Origin: Paracoccaceae bacterium | GTDB taxonomy: Bacteria; Pseudomonadota; Alphaproteobacteria; Rhodobacterales; Rhodobacteraceae | Assembly: GCA_007120685.1 (NCBI GenBank) | Contig: SKNG01000488.1 | Span: 1-9,984 of the forward strand | Length of the DNA stretch: 9,984 bases | Direction: 5' to 3' | Notes under the pieces: model-generated | Seen by the model: only the letters and a program-made list of their open reading frames with translations | Database searches by the model: none | Told to the model about the DNA's origin: nothing | Position numbers and translations under genes: made by a program | Part shown: in pieces, positions 1-5,994 of the stretch | Numbering within the stretch: position 1 is the stretch's first letter | Layout of the letters: each line of letters begins with the position of its first letter

Positions 1-278
1 ACGAGATCTTCGTGGTGTCGATGGACGGCATCCCCGAGGTCTTCGACATGATCCGCACCGGCGGGCCGGCGGCGCTGACCGTGGCCTATGACGTGGACCG
101 CATGGGCACCACGGCGGTCGATGTGACCGCGGCCGCGCTGGAGGGCAGCACGCCCGCCTCGCGCATCCTGACGCTGGCGCCCTGCCTGGTGACGCAGGAC
201 ACCGCCCCGGCGCAGGGCGAGCGGCCGGACTTCGGCAACTGTGCGCTCTTCTCGGGCGAGGCTTTCCTGGCCAACTGA
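1..278 (+). CDS. Sugar-type ABC transporter substrate-binding protein, 3' end only
   Basis: This is the C-terminal part (about 91 residues) of a periplasmic binding protein that captures a small solute, probably a sugar or polyol, and delivers it to the membrane transporter encoded just downstream. The reading frame enters from the left edge; the codon grid starts at base 3 and the stop is TGA at 276-278. The visible stretch V-V-S-M-D-G-I-P-E-V, followed by I-R-T-G-G-P-A and then Y-D-V-D-R-M-G, follows the usual pattern of the last lobe of ribose-type (Peripla_BP_4) binding proteins. Two cysteines near the end (A-P-C-L and G-N-C-A) could form a disulfide in the periplasm. Family assignment rests on this pattern and on the RbsA- and RbsC-type genes behind it. 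The ligand cannot be inferred, and the signal peptide lies outside the window. Confidence 0.8.
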   Translation, partial: EIFVVSMDGIPEVFDMIRTGGPAALTVAYDVDRMGTTAVDVTAAALEGSTPASRILTLAPCLVTQDTAPAQGERPDFGNCALFSGEAFLAN

Positions 279-290
279 CCCCACCCAACC

Positions 291-321
291 CCGGCGCGGC
301 CACTTCCCGTGGCCGCGCCGG
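291..321 (+). promoter_or_regulatory. Perfect 13-bp intergenic hairpin after the binding-protein gene
   Basis: CCGGCGCGGCCAC at 291-303 and GTGGCCGCGCCGG at 309-321 are exact inverted copies around a 5-base loop, TTCCC. No T-run follows, so this is not a classic intrinsic terminator. Stable stem-loops at this position, between a binding-protein gene and the membrane components, are known in other ABC operons to protect the upstream mRNA or partly stop transcription, so that more binding protein is made. That role is inferred here. The right arm covers a GTG at 309 that is in frame with the next gene, which argues against using it as the start. Confidence 0.75.
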
Positions 322-353
322 CCCCATGCCCGAAGCACATAGGACCGTCCGGG

Positions 354-1910
354 ATGACGACAGCGACCGCGCCTGAACAGGCGGCAGCGACGGATTTGGA
401 CGTGCCGCTTCTGGAAGTCCGCCAGATGGTCAAGGACTTCCCCGGCACCCGCGCGCTGGATCACGTCGATCTGACCGTGCGCGCCGGCGAAATCCACGCG
501 CTTCTGGGCGAAAATGGTGCCGGCAAGTCCACCATCATCAAATGCATCTGCGGCGCCCAGTCCACCACGGCGGGCGCGGTGCTGATCGATGGCAAGCCGG
601 TCAGCATCAACTCGCCGCAAGAGGCGCAGGCGGCCGGGATCGCGGTGGTCCACCAGCACGGCAATCTGATCGCCAGCCTGTCGGTGGCAGAGAACCTTTG
701 CCTGGGCGAACCCCTGCCCCGTGTCGGCGGCGTGCTGGTCAACTGGCGCGCGCTGCACCGCCGCGCGCGTGAGACGCTGGCGGCGGTGGATCTGAAGCTG
801 GACCCCGGCCGGCTGTGCGGCGAATTGCGCCCGGACGAACAGGCCATGGTAACCATCGCCCGTGCCGTGGCGCGCAAGGCGCGGCTGATCATCCTGGACG
901 AACCCACCGCCGCCCTGCTTCCGCGCGAGGTGGAGACGCTGTTCGCCCAGATGCGCCTGCTGGCCGCGCGGGGCGTGGCCTTCCTCTATGTCAGCCATCG
1001 CCTGACCGAGGTGTTCGAGATCGCCGACCGGGTGACCGTGCTGCGCGACGGCAGGAACGCCGGCAGCTTCGACCGCGCCACGATGGACCGCAGAACCGTG
1101 GTTTCCGCCATCGTCGGCGCCGAAACCGCGCTGCGCGAACGCCATGTCGCGCCGGTGTCGGAAGGCCCGGCGCTGCTATCGGTCACCGACCTGCGCGCGC
1201 CGCGGGTGGAGGGTGTCAGCTTCGATCTGCGCCCGGGCGAGGTGCTGGGCGTGGCCGGCCTGCCCGGCAGCGGCGCCGAGGAGGTGATGAACCTGCTCTT
1301 CGGCCGCAGCCGGGCCAAGGCCGGCAAGATCACCCTGGACGGCAAGCCGTTGCGCCTGCGCAACCCCGCCGACGCCATCCGCGCCGGCATCGCGCTGGTG
1401 CCGCAGGACCGGCTGGCCGAGGCCGTGCTGCACGGCTATTCGGTGCGCGAAAACATCACCCTGCCCTCGCTCTCGCGCTTCCTGCGCGACCCCCTGATGC
1501 GCTTCGTTCATGGCGGGCGGGAACGCCAGGCGGCGCGCGATGTGGTGGCGCGGATGAAGGTGCGCACGCCGGGCACCGAAACACCCATCGACGCGCTTTC
1601 AGGCGGGAACCAGCAGAAGGCGGTGCTGGGCCGCTGGCTTACCACCGGGGCACGGGTCTTCCTGCTCAACTCTCCCACCGCCGCCGTCGATGTCGGCGCC
1701 AAGGCGGAAATCTACGAACTGATCGCCGAACTGGCGGCATCGGGCGCGGCGGTCCTCTTCACCTCGACCGAGGTGGAGGAGTTCCCGGTAATCTGCGGCC
1801 GGGTGCTGGTCTTCGCGCAAGGCCGCATCGCCGGCACGCTGACCGGCGAGCAGGTGACCGAGGCCAATATCATGACCATCGCTGCGGGAGAGAGCCTTGA
1901 GCAAGACTGA
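354..1910 (+). CDS. Sugar ABC transporter ATP-binding protein, fused double NBD (RbsA-type)
   Basis: A 518-residue cytoplasmic ATPase that powers import through the adjacent permease; about 500 residues is normal for the RbsA/MglA/XylG group. NBD1 has Walker A GENGAGKST (52-60), Q-loop Gln101, Walker B with Glu183 (L-D-E-P) and switch His215, but its signature is degenerate (LRPDEQAM, 158-165). NBD2 has a Walker A without Lys (GLPGSGAEEV, 302-311), an intact signature LSGGNQQ (415-421) and, where Asp-Glu is expected in Walker B, Asn439-Ser440. Intact motifs therefore pair into one good ATP site and degenerate ones into the other. I chose ATG 354 because AGGA (341-344) lies 9 bases upstream and the in-frame GTG at 309 is buried in the hairpin. 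The 3' end overlaps the permease start by 14 bases, which suggests coupled translation. The transported substrate is unknown. Confidence 0.93.
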   Translation: MTTATAPEQAAATDLDVPLLEVRQMVKDFPGTRALDHVDLTVRAGEIHALLGENGAGKSTIIKCICGAQSTTAGAVLIDGKPVSINSPQEAQAAGIAVVHQHGNLIASLSVAENLCLGEPLPRVGGVLVNWRALHRRARETLAAVDLKLDPGRLCGELRPDEQAMVTIARAVARKARLIILDEPTAALLPREVETLFAQMRLLAARGVAFLYVSHRLTEVFEIADRVTVLRDGRNAGSFDRATMDRRTVVSAIVGAETALRERHVAPVSEGPALLSVTDLRAPRVEGVSFDLRPGEVLGVAGLPGSGAEEVMNLLFGRSRAKAGKITLDGKPLRLRNPADAIRAGIALVPQDRLAEAVLHGYSVRENITLPSLSRFLRDPLMRFVHGGRERQAARDVVARMKVRTPGTETPIDALSGGNQQKAVLGRWLTTGARVFLLNSPTAAVDVGAKAEIYELIAELAASGAAVLFTSTEVEEFPVICGRVLVFAQGRIAGTLTGEQVTEANIMTIAAGESLEQD

Positions 1911-2898
1911 CACCACCGCCCCGGGGCTGGGCTTCGACCTGCTGTCCTTCCTGGCGCGCTATGGCACGATCCTGTCGCTCATTGCGCTGATCGTCTTCTT
2001 CAGCTTCATGCGGCCCGAGGTCTTTGCCACCACGCGCAACATGCTCAACGTGCTCAACCAGGTGTCGATCCTGGGCATCATCGCCATCGGCCTGACGGTC
2101 TGCCTGGTTATCGGCCAGTTCGATCTGTCCATCGGCGCGCTGGCCACTTTCGGCGGCTACATGGCCGCGCGCTTCCTGATGGAGATCGGCCCCGCGAACG
2201 GCACGCCGATGGTAGTGGCTGGCGTGGTGCTGCTGGTGCTGGGGATGGCGGTGATCATCGGCATCATAAACGGCGCGCTGGTGTCCTATCTGGGGATATC
2301 GGCCATCGTCGAGACCCTGGCGATGAGCTTCATCGTCACCGGCGCGATCCTTGGCATCTCCCGCTCGCGCACCATCTCGCCCGTTGAAATTCCGGATGCG
2401 TTCAAGATCATCGGGCAGGGCAGCATCGCCGGCATCCCCAACCCGGTGCTGATCCTGATCGCCACGGCGATCATCCTGTGGCTGTTTCTGGAACACACCC
2501 AGCCGGGGCGCAACATGTATGCCATCGGCGGCAACAAGGAGGCCTCGCGCCTGTCCGGCATCCCGGTCAAGCGCTATGCGCTGGTCGCCATGGGCATCTG
2601 CGCGGCCTGCGCGGCGCTGGGCGGCATGGTGGCAGCGGCGAACCTGGGCGCAGGACGGCCGCAGGGGGTGGGCGATGTCTATCTGCTCAACGCTTTCGTG
2701 GCGGTGTTCATCGGCGCCTCCACCCTGCGGCCGGGCAAGTTCCATGTGCTGGGCACCGCCGTGGGGGTGCTGATGATCGGGGTCATCAACAACGGGCTGT
2801 CGGTGATGGGCGTGCCCAGCTTCTGGCAGTTCATCGTGCAGGGGGTGCTCTTGATCCTCGCGCTGATCAGCGCCTCGATGATGACGCTACGACGGTAG
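1897..2898 (+). CDS. Sugar ABC transporter permease (RbsC-type, BPD_transp_2), TTG start
   Basis: A 333-residue inner-membrane protein forming the transport channel, probably as a homodimer on the fused ATPase. It consists of repeated hydrophobic segments typical of RbsC/XylH permeases, which are usually 320-350 residues. Two hallmark stretches are visible: GQFDLSIGALATFGGY (about residues 73-88), matching the family's G-x-x-D-L-S-V-G segment, and AIGGNKEASRLSGIPV (about 209-224), matching the conserved cytoplasmic loop. The start is TTG at 1897, supported by GGGAG at 1886-1890 with a 6-base spacer. The next in-frame ATG (2008) would remove the first membrane segment. The gene begins inside the ATPase gene and ends 6 bases before the next gene, so it sits in the middle of a tight operon. 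Function as a permease is secure; the substrate is not known. Confidence 0.93.
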   Translation: MSKTDTTAPGLGFDLLSFLARYGTILSLIALIVFFSFMRPEVFATTRNMLNVLNQVSILGIIAIGLTVCLVIGQFDLSIGALATFGGYMAARFLMEIGPANGTPMVVAGVVLLVLGMAVIIGIINGALVSYLGISAIVETLAMSFIVTGAILGISRSRTISPVEIPDAFKIIGQGSIAGIPNPVLILIATAIILWLFLEHTQPGRNMYAIGGNKEASRLSGIPVKRYALVAMGICAACAALGGMVAAANLGAGRPQGVGDVYLLNAFVAVFIGASTLRPGKFHVLGTAVGVLMIGVINNGLSVMGVPSFWQFIVQGVLLILALISASMMTLRR

Positions 2899-2904
2899 GG
2901 CGCG

Positions 2905-3678
2905 ATGGCTTTCGGTTTTCAGGACGCCGGCCTGCCCTGGGGCGATGCGCGGCCCTATCCGCCCTTCCCCCATCCCTATCGCGGCGCGGAAGATCTGGTC
3001 GTGGGCTTCACCGCACCGGCGGGCGGCGTGCGCCCCTTCCTGCCGCGCGGGGTGGAACCGGCGGGCGACCCGGTCGCCTGTCAGGCCAAGTTCCGCTGGG
3101 TGCCGCTGTCGGTCCACGGCCCCTATCACGAGGCCTATGTCAGCGCGACGGTGCGCTTTGACGGACAGGATTACCGCTTCCTGCTCTTGGCCTATACCGA
3201 CAACGAAAGCCCGTTGATTGCGGGGCGCGAGATCTGGGGCACGCCGAAGAAACTGGCGCGCATGAAACATGGCTGGCGCACCTCTGGCGGGCTGTTTTCC
3301 GACCATCTGACCGCCACGCTGGCGCGTCCGCGCGCCATGCGGCTGATGACCATGGGGCTGGTGATGGACCGGCAGGTGGAACCGCCCGATACCCCGCCCC
3401 TGCCCACGCTTTTGCTGAAAATCCTGCCCGATGCCGCCAACGAACGCCCGGCGCTGGCGCAGCTGATCCGCCTGCAGGGCCATGCCACGCCCCACCGCGC
3501 CGCCGATGGTTCGGCCATGGTGTTCACCGGCCGCCCCTCGCTGAGCTTCGATGCGATGTCCACCGCCGACCCGCTGCACCTGTTGCGGCCCGTGGCGCTG
3601 ACCGGGGGCAGTTTCGCGCGGCTGGACTTTTCGCACGGGCCGGGCGAGGTGATCCATGATTATATGGCAACGGGCTGA
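2905..3678 (+). CDS. Acetoacetate decarboxylase family protein
   Basis: A 257-residue soluble protein of the acetoacetate decarboxylase (ADC) superfamily, whose classic member turns acetoacetate into acetone and CO2 through a Schiff base on lysine. The core motif GREIWGTPKKLA (107-118) holds Lys115-Lys116, exactly the numbering of the catalytic and pKa-perturbing lysines of the Clostridium acetobutylicum enzyme. Glu76 also matches. By my hand alignment the second active-site acid of that enzyme (Glu61) corresponds to Arg64 here, so the reaction may differ; some family members are dehydratase/aldolases or act on other keto acids. The C-terminal G-E-V-I-H-D-Y resembles the E-V-I-Y-D-Y end of ADC. 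The start ATG lies 6 bases after the permease stop, with only a weak GGG upstream, so translational coupling is likely. The CoA enzymes downstream suggest it handles a keto acid in the same pathway. Confidence 0.85.
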   Translation: MAFGFQDAGLPWGDARPYPPFPHPYRGAEDLVVGFTAPAGGVRPFLPRGVEPAGDPVACQAKFRWVPLSVHGPYHEAYVSATVRFDGQDYRFLLLAYTDNESPLIAGREIWGTPKKLARMKHGWRTSGGLFSDHLTATLARPRAMRLMTMGLVMDRQVEPPDTPPLPTLLLKILPDAANERPALAQLIRLQGHATPHRAADGSAMVFTGRPSLSFDAMSTADPLHLLRPVALTGGSFARLDFSHGPGEVIHDYMATG

Positions 3679-3711
3679 ACCGGCCCGGGCCGACAGCGAA
3701 AGGGGGACCGG

Positions 3712-4563
3712 ATGAGCGATGCGATGAATTGCGGCGTGGTGGGCGCCGGGCTGATGGGGCGCGAGATTGCGCTGGTCTTCGCGCTGGCGGGCCACAGCGT
3801 GCTGCTGCATGACCGCACCGAGGAGGCGCTGACGGCGGCGATGGACCGATTGGCGGCGATCATCGACAAGGGCATCGCGCGCAACCTCTTTGCCGAGGGG
3901 GACCGGGCCGCGCTGGACCGCATCGCCACCACCACCGATCTGGCCGATTTCAGCGGCTGCGATTTCGTCACCGAAGCGGTGTTCGAGCGTGAGGACATCA
4001 AGGCCGAGGTCTTCGCGGCGCTGGACCGGCACTGCAAGCCCGATTGCATCATCGCCACCAATACCTCGACCATCCCCATCACCGTGCTGGCCTCCTACGT
4101 GGGCGAGGCGCGGCGGGGGCGCTTCATCGGCACGCATTACTTCTCGCCGGTCAGCCGGATGAAGCTGGTCGAGGTGATCCCGGGTCATTTCACCGATCCG
4201 GGTATCGTCACCCGCACGCTGGACATCTGCACGGGGCTGGGCAAGAAGCCGATCCCCATCAAGGACGTGACCGGCTTTGCGGTCAACCGCCTGCTGCATG
4301 TGCTGATGATCGAAGCGGTGCGGCTGGTCGAGGAAGGCGTCGCCACGCCCGAGGATATCGACACCGCCTGCAAGCTGGGTCTGGGCCATCCGATGGGGCC
4401 GTTCGAGCTGATGGACGCCACCACCTCCAGCCTGTGCCTGCAGGCGCAGGAAATCATGCATGACGCCTATGGCGAACGCTTCCGGCCTCGGCCGCTGCTG
4501 AAGGCGCGGGTGCGCGCGGGCTTGGTCGGCGGGCGCGGGCGGCCGGGCTGGCGGCGGGCGTGA
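3712..4563 (+). CDS. 3-hydroxyacyl-CoA dehydrogenase (short, Hbd-like)
   Basis: A 283-residue cytoplasmic enzyme, the normal length for single-function 3-hydroxyacyl-CoA dehydrogenases, which oxidise an L-3-hydroxyacyl-CoA to the 3-ketoacyl-CoA with NAD+. The N-terminal Rossmann fold shows GxGxxG as GAGLMG (11-16). The catalytic pair His142 and Glu154 sits in THYFSPVSRMKLVEVI with the family's 12-residue spacing. The substrate-site stretch T-N-T-S-T-I-P-I (116-123) and D-V-T-G-F-A-V-N-R (185-193) before the helical C-terminal domain are also present. The purine run AGGGGGA (3701-3707) is the ribosome binding site for ATG 3712. The 33-base gap after the decarboxylase gene holds a 12-bp palindrome, CGGCCCGGGCCG (3681-3692). 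The last residues (GGRGRPGWRRA) are unusually Arg/Gly-rich but align without a gap to the common G-R-K-x-G-R-G-W ending. Chain-length specificity is unknown. Confidence 0.92.
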   Translation: MSDAMNCGVVGAGLMGREIALVFALAGHSVLLHDRTEEALTAAMDRLAAIIDKGIARNLFAEGDRAALDRIATTTDLADFSGCDFVTEAVFEREDIKAEVFAALDRHCKPDCIIATNTSTIPITVLASYVGEARRGRFIGTHYFSPVSRMKLVEVIPGHFTDPGIVTRTLDICTGLGKKPIPIKDVTGFAVNRLLHVLMIEAVRLVEEGVATPEDIDTACKLGLGHPMGPFELMDATTSSLCLQAQEIMHDAYGERFRPRPLLKARVRAGLVGGRGRPGWRRA

Positions 4564-4583
4564 AAGGGATCGAGGAAGGAAAG

Positions 4584-5369
4584 ATGAGCGATACCGATCT
4601 TGTGCTTTATGCCGTGGCCGATGCCTGCGCCACGATCACCGTGAACCGGCCCAAGGCGCTGAACGCGCTGAATACAGCGGTGCTGGAGGGGCTGTCGGTG
4701 GCGGTGGACCGCGCGGTCGCCGACCCGGCGGTGCGGGTGATCGCCCTGCGCGGCGCGGGCGAGCGCGCCTTCATCGCCGGCGCCGATATCGCCGATTTCG
4801 TCGGCGCGACGCCCACCGATGCGCTGGCCATGGCCGCACGCATCCGCCGGCCGATGGATGCCATCGCAGCCAGCCCGAAGCCGGTGGTGGCGGTGATCCA
4901 CGGCTTCTGCCTGGGCGGCGGGCTGGAGATCGCGCTGGCTTGCGACATCCGCATCGCGGCGGATACGGCGAAACTGGGCGTGCCCGAGGTCAAGCTGGGC
5001 ATCCTGCCCGGCGGCGGCGGCACGGTGCGGCTGACGAAGATCGCCGGGTCGTCGGTCGCGCGGCAGCTTTGCATGCTGGGCGAGCCGATCACCGCACAGC
5101 GGGCTTTCGATCTGGGCCTTCTGGCCGCCGTCCACCCCGAGGCCGCGCTTGAAGAGGCGGCGCAGGCACTGATCGACCGGCTGGCCGAGATGCCGCCCTT
5201 CGCGCTGGCGCAGATGAAATCCTCGCTGAACATGGCGATGCACGCCGATACCGACACCGCCCTGCAGGCAGAGATCAAGAGCTTCGCGCTGTGCTTTGCC
5301 ACCGAGGATCAGCAGGAAGGCGCGAGGGCCTTTCTGGATAAGCGCAAGCCCGCGTTCCGGGGGCGTTGA
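4584..5369 (+). CDS. Enoyl-CoA hydratase/isomerase family protein (crotonase fold)
   Basis: A 261-residue crotonase-superfamily enzyme, typical length, acting on an acyl-CoA in the cytoplasm. The oxyanion-hole motifs are clear: RAFIAGADIADF (61-72) and CLGGGLEIALACDIRIA (109-125). Glu135 in VPEVKLGILPGGGG matches the first catalytic glutamate (Glu144 of rat mitochondrial hydratase). The second one (Glu164 in rat) appears to be Gln161 (A-R-Q-L) in my hand alignment, so true hydratase activity is uncertain and an isomerase or other CoA reaction is possible. ATG 4584 is the chosen start: GAGG (4572-4575) with the adjoining AAGGA lies just upstream, while the earlier in-frame GTG at 4560 overlaps the previous gene and has no site of its own. 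It is the last gene of the operon, 20 bases after the dehydrogenase gene, and no strong intrinsic terminator follows. Confidence 0.9.
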   Translation: MSDTDLVLYAVADACATITVNRPKALNALNTAVLEGLSVAVDRAVADPAVRVIALRGAGERAFIAGADIADFVGATPTDALAMAARIRRPMDAIAASPKPVVAVIHGFCLGGGLEIALACDIRIAADTAKLGVPEVKLGILPGGGGTVRLTKIAGSSVARQLCMLGEPITAQRAFDLGLLAAVHPEAALEEAAQALIDRLAEMPPFALAQMKSSLNMAMHADTDTALQAEIKSFALCFATEDQQEGARAFLDKRKPAFRGR

Positions 5370-5572
5370 GCGGCAGGACCAGCCCGTGTCGAAAAGGCCG
5401 CCGTCTGGCGGATGTCCTGCGGCCGCCGGCGCGGTGGGTGCGGGACGGTTCGGACAGGCGCCTGCACTGACGGGCAACCCTGGTAGTGTCCAGATGGAAA
5501 ACGATCGCACCGCAAGAGCCCAAGACGCGGGAACAGGGTGGGTCCCGGTTGATACGAGATCCGGTTGATTGG

Positions 5573-5800
5573 CTAGGGACGCATGGGTAATGACGAAAAA
5601 CGGGCTTTGTCATACGCCCATTTGCACGCGCCTTCGAAGGCGCGACATCCCTCCCCCGCGCCTGCCAAAACGATCACCGGAAACGGTACGAAGCGCCTTC
5701 TGTAGCCGTCGCAGGGACAGGCAGGAAGGAAAGCGAGGTGATACAGGGTGCGCTCATCCCACTCCACGTGCAGCAAGGCAGCCGAAGTCACCTTAACCAT
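5573..5800 (-). CDS. Doubtful 75-aa ORF, faint KTSC-like N-terminus
   Basis: A minus-strand frame starting at ATG (CAT at 5798-5800) and ending at TAG encodes 75 residues. Its first part, VTSAALLHVEWDERTL, has the spacing of the start of the small KTSC domain (V-x-S-x-x-[LI]-x-x-V-x-[YW]-D then T-L). The rest matches only loosely: a V-P, then A, F and K/W/Y positions, with one apparent deletion. There is no good ribosome binding site, it has AGA-AGG codons and a less GC-rich third position than its neighbours, and it carries an 18-bp palindrome in its 3' half. It could be a decayed small gene or chance. Listed so it is not lost, with low confidence. Confidence 0.18.
   Translation of the reverse strand: MVKVTSAALLHVEWDERTLYHLAFLPACPCDGYRRRFVPFPVIVLAGAGEGCRAFEGACKWAYDKARFSSLPMRP
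5627..5644. repeat. 18-bp perfect palindrome
   Basis: CGCGCCTTCGAAGGCGCG reads identically on both strands; the flanking bases (A on both sides) end the symmetry. As RNA it would form a 7-bp stem with a TCGA loop on either strand. No T-run follows on either strand, so it is not an obvious terminator. It lies about 185 bp beyond the 3' end of the minus-strand tRNA remnant and could mark the end of the original tRNA transcript or a protein-binding site. Confidence 0.6.
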
Positions 5801-5828
5801 CTGCGACGTTGCGGGGCAATTCATGTCG

Positions 5829-5876
5829 TGGCGCACCCGAGAGGATTCGAACCTCTGACCTCTGCCTTTGGAGGGC
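5829..5876 (-). pseudogene. 3' remnant of a tRNA gene; attachment site (attL) of the element
   Basis: Read on the minus strand, this 48-bp piece is the 3' part of a tRNA. The anticodon loop CTCCAAA (plus 5867-5873) is followed by the 3' strand of the anticodon stem and a 5-base variable loop. A perfect 5-bp T-stem AGAGG/CCTCT encloses loop TTCGAAT, and then come the acceptor strand, the discriminator G and CCA (TGG at 5829-5831). Similarity stops inside the anticodon stem at 5876: the next bases do not pair, and neither the D-arm nor the 5' acceptor strand follows. The loop reads anticodon CCA (Trp), although the body recalls a tRNA-Arg type, so the identity is uncertain. A tRNA 3' fragment next to a tyrosine integrase is the usual product of site-specific integration. 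The functional tRNA should be rebuilt at the far right end of the element. Confidence 0.85.
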
Positions 5877-5904
5877 GATCTCGAAGCATTTTCACGACTT
5901 GCAC

Positions 5905-5934
5905 TTGCTTTGCGCAACATTGCTAGACTATTCA
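5905..5934 (+). promoter_or_regulatory. Possible promoter for the integrase gene
   Basis: TTGCTT (5905-5910) and TATTCA (5929-5934) are separated by 18 bp and lie about 120 bp before the integrase ATG, just inside the attachment site. An 8-bp palindrome TTGCGCAA (5910-5917) lies between the boxes. This is a locally AT-rich stretch. The match to a sigma-70 consensus is only fair, so this is a tentative call. Confidence 0.2.
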
Positions 5935-5994
5935 TTTGAGTGGCATATTCGCGCTAGTAGCAATTTCTGCAAATCGGGCAAAAACCCGTGATCT

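Larger units (their letters stand above)
5370..5828. other. 459-bp stretch between the operon and the tRNA remnant, no convincing gene
   Basis: No plus-strand frame here has a plausible start, coding style and recognisable product. The stretch contains a short GC hairpin, CCGCC/GGCGG (5398-5402 and 5407-5411), with no T-run, so it is at best a weak operon end. It also has a 10-bp palindrome CAGGCGCCTG (5455-5464), a 9-bp direct repeat CCGGTTGAT (5545-5553 and 5561-5569), an 18-bp palindrome at 5627-5644 and a weak minus-strand ORF, the last two listed separately. It is more AT-rich than the operon. It probably is host intergenic DNA lying 3' of the original tRNA gene. Confidence 0.6.

Noticed and set aside
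309..353. Upstream GTG start for the ATPase gene, adding 15 residues
   Set aside because: The GTG lies in the right arm of a perfect hairpin and lacks a ribosome site; ATG 354 has AGGA at proper spacing and fits the family start.
1870..2745. 291-aa minus-strand ORF opposite the permease gene
   Set aside because: It mirrors codon bias of the real plus-strand gene; rich in His, Gln, Arg, Asp, with no family pattern and no start signals.
2887..4461. 524-aa minus-strand ORF spanning the decarboxylase and dehydrogenase genes
   Set aside because: Both plus-strand genes have clear catalytic motifs and ribosome sites; the antisense product has no recognisable motif and is an effect of high GC.
4490..4563. 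Possible frameshift at the Arg/Gly-rich end of the 3-hydroxyacyl-CoA dehydrogenase
   Set aside because: The ending aligns residue by residue with the usual G-R-K-x-G-R-G-W tail and total length is normal.
5398..5464. CCGCC/GGCGG hairpin and CAGGCGCCTG palindrome as the operon terminator
   Set aside because: Short stems without a following T-run; not enough to call an intrinsic terminator.
5545..5569. CCGGTTGAT repeated twice, 16 bp apart
   Set aside because: Only two short copies with no related feature; may be chance.
5738..5991. Two overlapping plus-strand ORFs containing peptides like RGFEPLTSAFGG and ERIRTSDLCLW
   Set aside because: These are translations of the antisense of the tRNA remnant, a well-known source of spurious proteins; neither is a real gene.
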